The notes under the pieces were generated by a model, which did no database searches, was not told the origin of the DNA, and saw nothing but the letters and a program-made list of their open reading frames with translations. DNA of 64,000 bases from Dehalococcoidia bacterium (GTDB lineage Bacteria > Chloroflexota > Dehalococcoidia > SZUA-161). A program made the position numbers and the translations under genes. The stretch spans positions 21,438 to 85,437 of the forward strand of contig JAUXAX010000004.1 in assembly GCA_030619685.1 (NCBI GenBank), written 5' to 3'. Positions 47,200 to 56,250 of this stretch are shown here, piece after piece; the first letter of the stretch is position 1, and the number at the start of each line of letters is the position of its first letter.

Positions 47200-48306
47200 A
47201 TGGCTATCGCGATCTTATACCGAGAGGAATTGAAGGAATATGATTTCGGGCCAGGCCATTCCTTTCGAGGAGTCCGTTATCCCTTATTCCTTCAGTTTTT
47301 GCGGGAGCATCTACCCGAGGATGACAATTACCGCATTATCGAAGCGGACTGGGCAAGCGACCAAGATTTGCTCCTGATTTGCGAGGAGGATTACATTGCC
47401 TTCACCAAAGAGTACTACAAGGCTGCCAACCTGGGTTTGAGCTACCCCGGCCCATTTCATCGATTTCACAGCGGAGATAACGCAATTGCAGGTAAACCGG
47501 GAAAGCTAGAAGAGGCAGCCAGATTGGTTGTCGGCCAGGCCAAGACAGCTTGCGATCTGGTTCAAGAAGACAAGTTTAGAAAGGCTGTCTCCATTGGCGG
47601 TGGGTTGCACCATGCCAAACCTTCCTATGGAGAAGGGTTTTGCCTTTATAACGATGTCGCCTTCTCTGCCAGATACTTGGTGCGAAAGTACAAGCTGCAG
47701 AGGATACTAATCCTAGACACGGATGCCCATGCCGGTAATGGGACCTCCGAGTATTTCTATGATGATGCCAGCGTCTTGCTAATCGACCTACACCAGGACC
47801 CGAGGGTGCTCTATCCCGGGACCGGCTTCGCTCACCAGATTGGCTCCGGTGGCGGAAAAGGCTTCAATATCAATGTTCCAATGCCTATTTACGCTGGTTA
47901 CGAATCCTATAAATTGGTTTTCGAGGAGTTGGTTCAGCCAATAGCTGCCGAGTTCCAACCCCAGATCATCATAAGAAACGGTGGCTCAGACCCCCATTTC
48001 AGTGACGGGCTGACCAATTTAGGGTTGCCAGTGGAAGGCTTCAAGATGATCGGGGAAAAGGTCAGAGAATTGGCAGAGCTTTGCCAGGGCAAAGTCATCG
48101 ATCTGATCGCATCCGGTTACAATAGGAGTGTTCTGCCTTATGCGTGGCTAGCCTTGATTTCCGGCCTGGCCGGCTTGAGAACCAGGATAGAAGAGCCAGA
48201 GGAAATCCCCCAGAGGTTCAGACAAGACCGCTCCTTAACAGAGACTGAAATGGTCATAGAGGAGGTCAAAAGGAACCTCAGAGATTACTGGGGATGTCTG
48301 AGATGA
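47200..48306 (+). CDS. Histone-deacetylase-family hydrolase (arginase/deacetylase fold)
   Basis: A 368-aa zinc amidohydrolase of the HDAC/acetylpolyamine amidohydrolase/AcuC type. Motifs are GGLHHAKPSYGEGFCLYNDV (catalytic histidine pair), LILDTDAHAGNGTSEYF (zinc Asp/His) and RNGGSDPHFSDGLTNLG. It may deacetylate a protein lysine, a polyamine or an amide-bearing metabolite. GAAGGGAG precedes the ATG. AcuC-type deacetylases control acyl-CoA synthetase by reversing acetylation, but this one is far from the ligase at 31 kb, so the link is speculative. Confidence 0.88.
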   Translation: MAIAILYREELKEYDFGPGHSFRGVRYPLFLQFLREHLPEDDNYRIIEADWASDQDLLLICEEDYIAFTKEYYKAANLGLSYPGPFHRFHSGDNAIAGKPGKLEEAARLVVGQAKTACDLVQEDKFRKAVSIGGGLHHAKPSYGEGFCLYNDVAFSARYLVRKYKLQRILILDTDAHAGNGTSEYFYDDASVLLIDLHQDPRVLYPGTGFAHQIGSGGGKGFNINVPMPIYAGYESYKLVFEELVQPIAAEFQPQIIIRNGGSDPHFSDGLTNLGLPVEGFKMIGEKVRELAELCQGKVIDLIASGYNRSVLPYAWLALISGLAGLRTRIEEPEEIPQRFRQDRSLTETEMVIEEVKRNLRDYWGCLR

Positions 48307-48349
48307 AACCCCAAGGAGTGCAAATCGGCTGTTCACATCCAGGAACCCG

Positions 48350-48562
48350 TTACCACCACCGGCCCCTCTCCTGATAGGTCTCAACAAACCTCTCGACGGA
48401 ACGATCATAGGTCCTCTCCACATCCTTGGGGAAAAGACATGCGGGCAGTTCACCCGACCGCCAGTGATGTGTAAGGCACTCGCAGCAAATGCCCTTCCTG
48501 CTACAAGGTTCGTAGGTACAATTGCAACTTGCCTTGTTCTTCTCAATGCTGCACTCTCTCAT
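48350..48562 (-). CDS. DUF6485-like cysteine-rich protein
   Basis: A 70-aa protein dominated by cysteines: [20 protein letters not shown] followed by [10 protein letters not shown]. It continues [20 protein letters not shown]. The pattern of closely spaced cysteines suggests a metal or Fe-S site. The DUF6485 label is by recall of the [16 protein letters not shown] motif. GAGGAG before the ATG supports the start. It converges with the HDAC gene. Confidence 0.75.
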   Translation of the reverse strand: MRECSIEKNKASCNCTYEPCSRKGICCECLTHHWRSGELPACLFPKDVERTYDRSVERFVETYQERGRWW

Positions 48563-48770
48563 ATGCAGTCTCCTCTTACGATGATACTTGCCGAACTTCG
48601 TCGCATTCAGAGAAATCGACCCACCGGTCCTTAGCCGTCATGCCGCGGTGGCATAGGAAATCAGTTTCGCCATTTTGGCACGACTTGACACCCCTGTCAA
48701 TGAGACCTCCAGCAACAGAATAACGAATCGTTCAATACCCATGCATATCGACGGCAATTGTGAGAATGCC

Positions 48771-48799
48771 TTGACAAGTCGGCATAAATCATGTAATAA
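48771..48799 (+). promoter_or_regulatory. Sigma-70-type promoter before the GH38 gene
   Basis: TTGACA at 48771-48776 and TAATAA at 48794-48799 with a 17-base spacer. Transcription would start near 48806, about 125 bases before the chosen GH38 start. Confidence 0.55.
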
Positions 48800-48931
48800 A
48801 GTTTTACACCAAATGGCGTCTGATTGACGGCAATGTGTTCCACGTTGCCCTCCCCTGGGGAGAAAAGTCGCCGAAATGCGGGGATTCAGGCAGCCCTGAG
48901 CTTCGCGGATCTGGCACTACCAATAACGGAG

Positions 48932-51391
48932 ATGGCGGAGACCCAAACCATCCTGCAGCCTTCACAACAAGCGCGCGAGAAGTTCCTGCGCCACCGCCTT
49001 GGCATTCCCGACGACGCCGAACGAGTCATTGTCTTCGCGGAATCGAGCCACTGGGACCCGAACTGGCTGCTTACGTCAGAGGAGTACTTCCGCCGATTCG
49101 TGCGCCCCAACCTCGACCGCGCCATCGACGAACTGCTGCGCGACCCACGCCGCGTCTACTCGGTCGAGTGCATCTTCTTCTTGCGCCAATACTGGGAGCG
49201 GCGGCCAGAACAGCACGACACCATCCGCACACTCATCAACGAGGGCCGTCTGCGTCTGACCAGCAGCGGCGTGACGACCGCCGATACGCTGCTCCCAGCC
49301 ACTGAGGCGATCCTGCGCGACTTCCTCATCGGGCAGGAGTGGCTGCGTGCCAACGGCATGGCACAAGAGCCACGGGTCGCCTACTTTCCCGACAGCTTCG
49401 GCCACTCCCCTGCCCTGCCATCACTTCTCAACGCAGCTGGCTTCGAGCTGGCAGCTGTCACTCGCATCGACGGGATGTGGTTCCCTGGCGCTGACTACGA
49501 GCTGCCGAGGCGGTTCCCACGGCCGGGCTCGAGCGCTGCCCTGTTGCTGAAGGAGGAACACACCCTTGACTTCGTCTGGCGTGCCCCGGACGGCGCCGAG
49601 GTGTTATGTCACTGGAACGCGTACACCTACGGGCAGGGTGACCTCCTCGCCCATCGCGGGCTCACCCGCGTGTACGTCCTCCCGATCGCCTTCCCAGACC
49701 GCTCCGACCGCAACGTAGCTCACAAGATCGAGCGATTCGCCGCCCAGCTCACCCCCTATAGCCGCACGCCGTACCTGTTCTGTCCAATCGGCTTCGACTT
49801 CGTCGGCCCCATCCCCGATCTCGTGACGCTTCTCGACCGGTACAATCGCATCCATTACCCCAGGACCGGCATCTGGGCCATCAACGCAGGGATTGACGAC
49901 TACTTAGCCCTCATCGACTGTCACCGCGACGCGCTGCCCGTCCTGGAACTCGACCCGAACCCGTACTGGACCGGCTTCTACACGTCCCGTCCAACGCTGA
50001 AGAAGCGATGTCATGAACTCGTGGACCTGTTGCTGCTGGCCGAGCGGCTCGCCCTGCTGCCCGAGAACGCCGACGCCGAACAGGTCATCGCAAAAGACCT
50101 CGAGAACGCCTGGTGGGACGCGGTCGTCTCCAACCATCACGACTTCATCACCGGCACGTCGCCGGATCGGGTGGTGCACTGCGAGCAGCGGCCGTGGCTC
50201 GAGCGAGCTGTTGCAACAGCGAGCGCAGCTGTCACGCGCCTCACACCAGACACCCGCCTGGCAGGGCACCAGCGTCCTCGGATCAGACGGGTAGAGCCGC
50301 CGGAGTGGCGTAGCCAAGGCGGCAAGGTCGAGGTCCACACACCACATTACGCCGTCGAGTTCGCCGAGGACGCAGGTGGCAGCATCATCCGCGCTTGGTG
50401 TCCTGTCACGCAGATGCCACTGCTGACGGAGGTGTCTAACGACCTCGTCAGCTACAAGGACTCGGGCGGCCTGTGGCGGATGGGCCACGAGTTCCGCGGC
50501 GGCGTGTTCAAGGAGGCCACTCGGGCGAGCGATCGGCCGGCCCGGCTGCAGGTTCGCGAGCGCGACAGCGGCCTGGAGGTCGTCTGCGTCACCGACCTCG
50601 ATGGCGAGACCATCCACCGTCTGATCTGGTTCCGCAGCGACTCGCCCGTGATTCGCCTCCGGGTTGAGGGCCGTGCTGCTGAGCGCCGCACGGTGACCGT
50701 ACGGTTCTCCACCAACCTGTCAGCTAGCCGAATCGTCATGGACGCGCCCGGTGCCGTCATCGTCCGCGCGCCCGAGAAGCTCTACGCCCCGACATTCTGG
50801 CCACTGCATCAATTCGTGCATGTCCAGGACAACGCCGATGGTCGGGGCGTAGCGCTCTGCCTTGGCATGCCAGGCGCCGTCTCGTGTCGGCCAGATGGCC
50901 GCCTCGAGGTGATCGCGCTCCGCAACGCTACGCGCGAGCGGGCCTTCGGCTTCCTGCCACTCCTGGCAATGCCAGTGTCAGGCCGAGAGCAGTCCATCCA
51001 CGCCTTCGACTATGCCATTCTGTTCACCCCTGCCGGCGACTGGCGTCAAAACGGCATCCCGCTCGTTGCCCATAGCATCGTGGACAGCCCATGGGACACG
51101 ACAGGCCGCGCCAAACTGCGCGAACTCGCTGCGTCCGTTGTGACGACCGACCGAGCCGAGGTCGTGGTCACTGCGGTGAAGCCAGCCTCGCGCGGCGACG
51201 GGCTCATCGCCCGCCTGTCCACGCTGACGTCGCCAGGATCGCCTGTTGCGGTCAGCATCCGCGACCGCACCGTGAAGGCGGCGTTCCTCTGTGATGCCCG
51301 CGAGCGCGACCTCGAGGCATTGGAGGTCCGCGCCGGGACTGCCCACCTGACGATGCCCGGCACTATCGCCACGGTGCGGCTGCTGACCTAA
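48932..51391 (+). CDS. Glycoside hydrolase family 38 alpha-mannosidase-like protein
   Basis: A large glycosidase (819 aa) of the GH38 type. The N-terminal catalytic domain has the metal-binding HxD in AESSHWDPNWLL and the nucleophile region YFPDSFGHSPALPSLL; TGTSPDRVVHCEQ (spelled NHHDFITGTSPD) is the family's conserved HDxxTGT box. The C-terminal half is beta-rich, as in GH38. It is high in GC and in third-position G/C compared with neighbours, a sign of horizontal transfer. The start is uncertain: ATG 48932 begins the GC-rich coding style, but TTG 48824 and ATG 48833 are open in frame. It would remove mannose from glycans. Confidence 0.82.
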   Translation: MAETQTILQPSQQAREKFLRHRLGIPDDAERVIVFAESSHWDPNWLLTSEEYFRRFVRPNLDRAIDELLRDPRRVYSVECIFFLRQYWERRPEQHDTIRTLINEGRLRLTSSGVTTADTLLPATEAILRDFLIGQEWLRANGMAQEPRVAYFPDSFGHSPALPSLLNAAGFELAAVTRIDGMWFPGADYELPRRFPRPGSSAALLLKEEHTLDFVWRAPDGAEVLCHWNAYTYGQGDLLAHRGLTRVYVLPIAFPDRSDRNVAHKIERFAAQLTPYSRTPYLFCPIGFDFVGPIPDLVTLLDRYNRIHYPRTGIWAINAGIDDYLALIDCHRDALPVLELDPNPYWTGFYTSRPTLKKRCHELVDLLLLAERLALLPENADAEQVIAKDLENAWWDAVVSNHHDFITGTSPDRVVHCEQRPWLERAVATASAAVTRLTPDTRLAGHQRPRIRRVEPPEWRSQGGKVEVHTPHYAVEFAEDAGGSIIRAWCPVTQMPLLTEVSNDLVSYKDSGGLWRMGHEFRGGVFKEATRASDRPARLQVRERDSGLEVVCVTDLDGETIHRLIWFRSDSPVIRLRVEGRAAERRTVTVRFSTNLSASRIVMDAPGAVIVRAPEKLYAPTFWPLHQFVHVQDNADGRGVALCLGMPGAVSCRPDGRLEVIALRNATRERAFGFLPLLAMPVSGREQSIHAFDYAILFTPAGDWRQNGIPLVAHSIVDSPWDTTGRAKLRELAASVVTTDRAEVVVTAVKPASRGDGLIARLSTLTSPGSPVAVSIRDRTVKAAFLCDARERDLEALEVRAGTAHLTMPGTIATVRLLT

Positions 51392-51521
51392 ACGCGTTCC
51401 ACAGGTACTATGCCTCCCAAAAGCCACTTAATCGCTCGTTATCCTCCCCACCTGCTCATGCATTGACAAAAGTATAGCAGCGTGCTAAAAGGCGGTAGGC
51501 CCCCCCGGAAAGAAGGTCAGG

Positions 51522-52271
51522 GTGACAAATGATCACAACCAACCGGCAGTTGAAACCCGCCAACTGGTCAAGAAGTTTGGCGGTTTTACGGCAGTCAATC
51601 ATCTAAATCTCAAAATCGAGTGCGGTGAGACCTACGGTCTGCTTGGTCCCAACGGCTCTGGCAAAACCACGACCATCAAGATGCTCTGCGGCCTGCTCAA
51701 AGCCACCGGTGGAGAGGCGCTCGTTCTCGGCAAGCGGGCTGGCGATCTCTCCATCCTGCCAAGAATTGGATACATGCCGCAGGAGACCGCGCTGTATCTC
51801 GATTTGACCGTGCATGAGAACATCAGACTCTTTGGCGAGATCTATGGCATGAGCAAGGCAGCCATCGAGCAGGAGGAGGCCAACCTGCTTCGATTCATTG
51901 ACCTGGAGAAATGGCGGAATTCCACCATCGCCAATTTGAGCGGCGGCATGAGGCATCGAGTATCCCTCGCCTGTAGCCTGCTTCACGATCCAGAGCTGCT
52001 GTTTTTAGATGAACCAACCATCGGCATCGACCCGGAACTGCGGGCTTCCTTCTGGGACTATTTCGAAGCCCTGCGGGCAAGAGGCGTGACAGTACTCATC
52101 ACCACTCACTACATGGACGAAGCCTACCATTGCAGCACGATTGGACTTTTAAGGGAAGGCGAGCTCATCGCTGAGGGAACCCCCGGGGAGATTACCGAAT
52201 CGGCTGGTGTGCAGTCGCTTGAAGATGCCTTCCTGGCATTGGCGCGGAGAGGAGGTGGTGATGAGGTTTAG
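51522..52271 (+). CDS. ABC transporter ATP-binding protein (second exporter)
   Basis: A 249-aa ATPase: Walker A GPNGSGKTTT, signature LSGGMRHRVSLACSL, Walker B LLFLDEPTIGIDP, and TTHYMDEAYHC. It lacks the long C-terminal extension of the ATPase at 4 kb. GTG 51522 has AAGG ten bases upstream. The last 11 bases overlap the permease start, so the two are translated together. Substrate unknown; drug or lipid-linked compounds are typical for such pairs. Confidence 0.9.
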   Translation: MTNDHNQPAVETRQLVKKFGGFTAVNHLNLKIECGETYGLLGPNGSGKTTTIKMLCGLLKATGGEALVLGKRAGDLSILPRIGYMPQETALYLDLTVHENIRLFGEIYGMSKAAIEQEEANLLRFIDLEKWRNSTIANLSGGMRHRVSLACSLLHDPELLFLDEPTIGIDPELRASFWDYFEALRARGVTVLITTHYMDEAYHCSTIGLLREGELIAEGTPGEITESAGVQSLEDAFLALARRGGGDEV

Positions 52272-53373
52272 CAGGGCGTTTGCCATTACAAAAAGAATCT
52301 TTAGAGGGCTGAGGCACGATCGGCGGACGGTGGCGCTCATCGTAATTGCGCCGCTTCTGATGATGTTCATCTTCGGCATTGCCTTTAGCGGGGATGTGAC
52401 TGATGTCGGGGTGGTGGTTGTAAATCTGGACGAGGGCCCTCTGGCAGCAAAGATCATCTCCAATCTGGATGAGGACACCCTCGACATTCGCTACGTGGAG
52501 AGTGAGAAAGATGCCGTTGCGGAGGTCGAGAACGGCGAAGCGTGGGCGGCAATCGTATTCCCACAGGATTTTACCACGAATGTCATGGCAAAATTGCAGG
52601 GCGGTTCCGTTGCTGGCGATACCGCCATCAGCGTCAAAGCTGACAAGAGCAATGTGAATCTTGCCACTGCGGTGATGAGAGCGGTGACGGATGCTGTGAC
52701 GGCAACTATATCGCAGCTTGGCAGGGAAATGCCAATCACGATTGATGATTCCCCGGTCTACGGGAAGGGTGCGGAATTTATTGATTTCTTCGTGCCCGGC
52801 ATCATGGCCTTTGCCGTGTTTCTCTTGACGACACTGCTCACCCTGCTTTCGTTCGTGGGAGAGCGCACCAGCGGCACCCTTGACAGGCTCAGGGCATCGC
52901 CGATGAGGGAGAGTGAGATAGTGGTCGGTTATGCTATGGCCTTCGGCATCATCGGAATGTTGCAGGCATCGCTGCTCCTGGTAGTGGCCACGCTGGTCTT
53001 CAAGATCACAATCGTGGGTAATCCGTTTCTGGCATACATAGTCGTGGCCTTGCTAGCAGCGGTCAGCGTGAGTCTGGGGATACTGCTTTCCAGCGCGGCC
53101 AAGAGGGAAGCCCAGGCAGTGCAATTCATCCCTTTCATCATTTTACCCACCTTTTTGCTCGCAGGCATATTCTGGCCGGTGGAGGCAATACCTTCGGTTC
53201 TGAGGCCGCTCTCATACCTGATACCGCCGACTTACGCAGTCGAAGCCATGCGCTCAGTGATGCTACGGGGATGGGGACTGGAGGATATCTGGCTCCAAAT
53301 CGTGGTGTTGTTGGCATTTGCGTTGGTGTTCCTGGCGCTGAGTGTCAGGTCTTTGCAGAGGGAGAAGGGTTAG
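52261..53373 (+). CDS. ABC-2 type permease with extracytoplasmic domain (YhhJ/YbhR-like)
   Basis: A 370-aa membrane subunit. One helix near the N-terminus (residues about 20-45, TVALIVIAPLLMMFIFGIAF) is followed by a large outside domain up to about residue 175, then five to six helices with FFVPGIMAFAVFLLTTLLTL and FIILPTFLLAGIFWPVEAIP. This is the ABC-2 layout of the YhhJ/YbhR group. The start at ATG 52261 is set by GGAGG five bases upstream. It forms the second ABC exporter with the preceding ATPase. Confidence 0.88.
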   Translation: MRFSRAFAITKRIFRGLRHDRRTVALIVIAPLLMMFIFGIAFSGDVTDVGVVVVNLDEGPLAAKIISNLDEDTLDIRYVESEKDAVAEVENGEAWAAIVFPQDFTTNVMAKLQGGSVAGDTAISVKADKSNVNLATAVMRAVTDAVTATISQLGREMPITIDDSPVYGKGAEFIDFFVPGIMAFAVFLLTTLLTLLSFVGERTSGTLDRLRASPMRESEIVVGYAMAFGIIGMLQASLLLVVATLVFKITIVGNPFLAYIVVALLAAVSVSLGILLSSAAKREAQAVQFIPFIILPTFLLAGIFWPVEAIPSVLRPLSYLIPPTYAVEAMRSVMLRGWGLEDIWLQIVVLLAFALVFLALSVRSLQREKG

Positions 53374-53517
53374 GGGCCTGTGTTACAAAAGCGAGGATTT
53401 CTTGCCCATAGCCATTTTGACATCTCACGTAGGGCTTGCTAACATGGAGTCCACCAGCTAAAGCTTTGTTTCCCAGAGCTAGCCTTATCCAGATCGAGAG
53501 GTGCAAGGAGCGAGACT

Positions 53518-54084
53518 ATGCAAACGGGATTCTACTTCGATCAGACCAGGTGCACCGGCTGTTATGCCTGTGTCGTCGCTTGCAAAGACTGGCACGACGT
53601 GCCAGCGGGACCAGCCAGTTGGCGAAGGGTGGCAACCATGGAGCAGGGAGAATTCCCAGATTTATTTGTTGCCTTCCTCGCCACCTCCTGCTACCACTGC
53701 GCCCAACCCGCCTGTGTCACGGCCTGTCCTGTAGAAGCCATCACCAAAAGGAAAGATGACGGCGTAGTCGTAGTCGACCAGCTTAAGTGCCTGGGCAAAG
53801 ACCAATGCGACCTCTGCTGGCAAGCCTGCACTTACAAGGCACCCCAGTTTGGAGCAGAGCAAAACGCCAAAATGCAAATGTGCAACTTTTGCCTGGATAG
53901 GCTTGAGGAGGGTAAGAGGCCCATCTGCGTAGCCGGATGCCCAATGAGGGCCCTGGACTCAGGCCCTCTGAAAGAGCTGAAGGCGAAGTATGGCGACGCT
54001 AAGGAGGCCGAAGGGTTCACCTACTCCGATGAGTTGAAACCTTCCGTTCTTTTCAAACCGAAATTCAAAGGCCTGTCTTCTTGA
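53518..54084 (+). CDS. Four-cluster ferredoxin, DmsB/NrfC-type electron-transfer subunit
   Basis: A 188-aa iron-sulfur subunit of the DMSO-reductase-type family, with four cysteine groups: CTGCYACVVACKDWHDVP, CYHCAQPACVTACPVEAI, CLGKDQCDLCWQACTYKAP and CNFC...CVAGCPMRALD, fitting four [4Fe-4S] clusters. No catalytic molybdopterin subunit or membrane anchor lies next to it, so its partner must be encoded elsewhere. AAGGAGCGAGACT is its ribosome site. It would carry electrons between a quinone or ferredoxin pool and a molybdoenzyme. Confidence 0.88.
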   Translation: MQTGFYFDQTRCTGCYACVVACKDWHDVPAGPASWRRVATMEQGEFPDLFVAFLATSCYHCAQPACVTACPVEAITKRKDDGVVVVDQLKCLGKDQCDLCWQACTYKAPQFGAEQNAKMQMCNFCLDRLEEGKRPICVAGCPMRALDSGPLKELKAKYGDAKEAEGFTYSDELKPSVLFKPKFKGLSS

Positions 54085-54122
54085 GGCGACAAGGGCTTCT
54101 CCCTGTTTCTGCGAAATCGCCA

Positions 54123-54965
54123 CTAAGCCTGCCCTTCCTCCTCCTTCAACAGGTCGTTGAAAACCTCAGCATGGTATACTTCGTGATCCCGTATCCTGGT
54201 TAGAAGCTCTTTCAAACCGGGGGCCGCCATCTCCTTAGCAGCACGGTCGTACTCGGCCGCCACTTCCTGCTCAATCTTGATATCTGCCCGAAGCATATCG
54301 GCTGTCTTCCGGGACTGGTCAACCTCAGTGTGCTCGATACTGGGCGCGCTTCCGCCATCAACCATCTCCTCAGCAAGCCATCCCAGATGCTGCATCTCGT
54401 TTACGGCCTGATCCTGCAACTCCTCTTTCGCTTCCTCATTTGGCGTCAGATAGGAATGCAAAAGATACTGCAGGATTACCGTGTACTCGTGCTCGATGCC
54501 CCAGTCGAGCATCTTGGTGACTCTATCCTGCCGGGGGCCTCTCAAATCCTTGGCACCTTGCCTTTTGGCCTTGTCCACAAAGTGTTCGAATTGACCCCGG
54601 TGCGCCTTCTCATCGGAGAGAATCCGCTGCAGCAGTCGCCTTATCTTGGGGTCATCGATAGCCTTTATGTGCTCCTCATACAGGGCAATACCGTCCACCT
54701 CCTGCTGCACGTCATCCTTCATCCAATCGGGGACTGCCTTGCTGCCCGGGCGCATGTCCCCTCTCACGATGCTGGGGACTCCACCGAGGCTGACAATGGT
54801 CTCGGCGAGCCAATCAAAGTGGCGCATTTCCTCCCGGGCGATGGCCTCGATCTCGCATGCCATCTCGCCCTCACCCATGGCATAGGCATGCGTCAGATAC
54901 TGGATGATGGCTGCATGCTCGCCCCCCAGGTCTTTGTTCAGCATGTCGATCGTCTTGTCACTCAT
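54123..54965 (-). CDS. Tandem-duplicated ferritin-like protein
   Basis: A 280-aa protein made of two ferritin-like four-helix bundles. Repeat 1 (residues about 1-135) has GGEHAAIIQYLTHAYAMGEG and IAREEMRHFDWLAETIV; repeat 2 (about 140-280) has GIEHEYTVILQYLLHSYLTP and QAVNEMQHLGWLAEEMV. Each has the Glu...EEMRH / NEMQH pattern of a di-iron site, and a third helix EVYHAEVFNDLL. A family of such fused ferritin-like proteins occurs in anaerobes, probably for iron storage or oxygen handling. ATG 54965 follows GAGGAGGAAACT. A good promoter lies upstream. Confidence 0.82.
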   Translation of the reverse strand: MSDKTIDMLNKDLGGEHAAIIQYLTHAYAMGEGEMACEIEAIAREEMRHFDWLAETIVSLGGVPSIVRGDMRPGSKAVPDWMKDDVQQEVDGIALYEEHIKAIDDPKIRRLLQRILSDEKAHRGQFEHFVDKAKRQGAKDLRGPRQDRVTKMLDWGIEHEYTVILQYLLHSYLTPNEEAKEELQDQAVNEMQHLGWLAEEMVDGGSAPSIEHTEVDQSRKTADMLRADIKIEQEVAAEYDRAAKEMAAPGLKELLTRIRDHEVYHAEVFNDLLKEEEGQA

Positions 54966-55008
54966 AGTTTCCTCCTCAACGGGCACCGCTTACACCCATT
55001 GTTTGAGT

Positions 55009-55037
55009 ACTATACAGATGAACTCGAGTTTGGTCAA
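55009..55037 (-). promoter_or_regulatory. Sigma-70-type promoter of the ferritin-like gene
   Basis: On the minus strand, TTGACC (55032-55037) and TATAGT (55009-55014) have a 17-base spacer, about 45 bases before the ATG at 54965. Confidence 0.6.
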
Positions 55038-55171
55038 TAGGTCTAAGCAAGACATTAGACCAAAGAACATCTATAATAGAGAAACCCAGAGAGCAAGGCT
55101 ACTGTGTTGGAGGCCCCCCGCTATCGGGACTGCCCAAGTGACCCACGACCCAGACGACTCTTAGCGTGACT

Positions 55172-55948
55172 ATGCGGATACTCGTTGTCACCCAGGGACC
55201 CTACGGCGAGAGAATAGTGCGAAACCTGCGCGCCCAAATGCCCTCCGGCTGGACGATGGAGGAACTCGCCTTGCCTAAGGCTCTGCCACCCATCATCGAC
55301 GACCCAGATGACTTCTTGCCTGCAGCGATACCCCCGGCTGACCTTCTGATCGCCGCTGGCGAGTCACCGGGGGCCGCCCAGCTCATACCCGATCTTGTCA
55401 GCCGCTCCAGCGCTCGCTCTGTCATCGCCCCCATAGATAACAGCGCCTGGCTGCCCCAGGGCCTTGCCAACCAACTGAAGAGGGAGCTAGCAGAGATGGG
55501 CATTACCGTCGTCTTCCCCAAGCCGTTTTGCAGCCTCACCGAAACCAGCTACGGATACCGCGGCAGTGCCCAGCCCTACCAGGATGAGCTCGTCTCCGCA
55601 TTCGCCCGGCATTTCGGCAGGCCCAAGCTGAAGATCAGAGTCAACCCCAAAACCAGGCTGATAGAGCAGGTAGACGTGGAAAGAAACTCAGCCTGCGGCT
55701 CGGCATCTCACGTAGCCAGGGAGCTGATTGGCCTCTCCGCAGACGAGGCTGACACTAAGGCCGGCCTCATCCTGCACCACTACCCTTGCCTCTGCTCGAT
55801 GAACCAAGAGCAGATCGACGATAGGCTTTACGACACCCTGATGCACGTGAGCGGCTACATAATCAATGAGGAGGTAGCAGAGCAGGTTAAGCCCTTCAAG
55901 TCCCCTCCCCAATACCTCACCCCCAGCGAGTACGTGGATGACAAGTAA
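55172..55948 (+). CDS. DUF166 protein (thymidylate-synthase-like fold, function unknown)
   Basis: A 258-aa cytoplasmic protein resembling DUF166: RILVVTQGPYGERIVRNL at the N-terminus, LPPIIDDPDDFLP, and the cysteine-rich centre FPKPFCSLTETSYGY, ERNSACGSASHVARELIGLS and HHYPCLCSMNQEQ. The conserved cysteines may bind an Fe-S cluster. DUF166 is seen in methanogens and other anaerobes but has no known activity. ATG 55172 is chosen; the frame is open to GTG 55166. No ribosome site is clear. It is divergent from the ferritin-like gene. Confidence 0.78.
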   Translation: MRILVVTQGPYGERIVRNLRAQMPSGWTMEELALPKALPPIIDDPDDFLPAAIPPADLLIAAGESPGAAQLIPDLVSRSSARSVIAPIDNSAWLPQGLANQLKRELAEMGITVVFPKPFCSLTETSYGYRGSAQPYQDELVSAFARHFGRPKLKIRVNPKTRLIEQVDVERNSACGSASHVARELIGLSADEADTKAGLILHHYPCLCSMNQEQIDDRLYDTLMHVSGYIINEEVAEQVKPFKSPPQYLTPSEYVDDK

Positions 55949-56058
55949 TGCGGAGACGGGGATCAGTGCATTGGCCCATCACCAGCCTATAAGGTTCCAG
56001 AATACCGCTCCCTTTTTCAGGCAAGATACTCCTGCTGCCTAACCTTGGCCCTCAGCGG

Positions 56059-56250
56059 CTAGAGTATCGCAGTGATTTCACCAATGAGCTCAGCTAAGAG
56101 GCCTAAGAAATTCTGGCCTATCGACGAGATGCTATCCCAGAGCATTTCCTGATCCTGGGCCGTGATGTTGCCTTCTCCGTTTCCCAAACCGACAAATAGC
56201 TCCTTAGCCAAGTAAATAAAGTCCACGATAGCTCTTGCCAGTTGTTCCAC
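56059..56250 (-). CDS. 63-aa amphipathic protein, unknown
   Basis: A short acidic, hydrophobic-patterned protein: MEQLARAIVDFIYLAKELFV and LLAELIGEITAIL at the ends with a Gly/Asn-rich middle (GLGNGEGNITAQDQEML). Two amphipathic helices are likely. GAGGGGG about seven bases before the GTG start supports it. It has no recognised family. It sits alone between the DUF166 gene and a 650-base spacer. Confidence 0.45.
   Translation of the reverse strand: MEQLARAIVDFIYLAKELFVGLGNGEGNITAQDQEMLWDSISSIGQNFLGLLAELIGEITAIL

Noticed and set aside
49904..50617. A 237-codon minus-strand open frame inside the GH38 gene
   Set aside because: High-GC genes give long spurious frames on the other strand; the translation has no recognisable motif.
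54330..55040. A 236-codon plus-strand frame opposite the ferritin-like gene
   Set aside because: Antisense to a gene with a good promoter and duplicated di-iron motifs.
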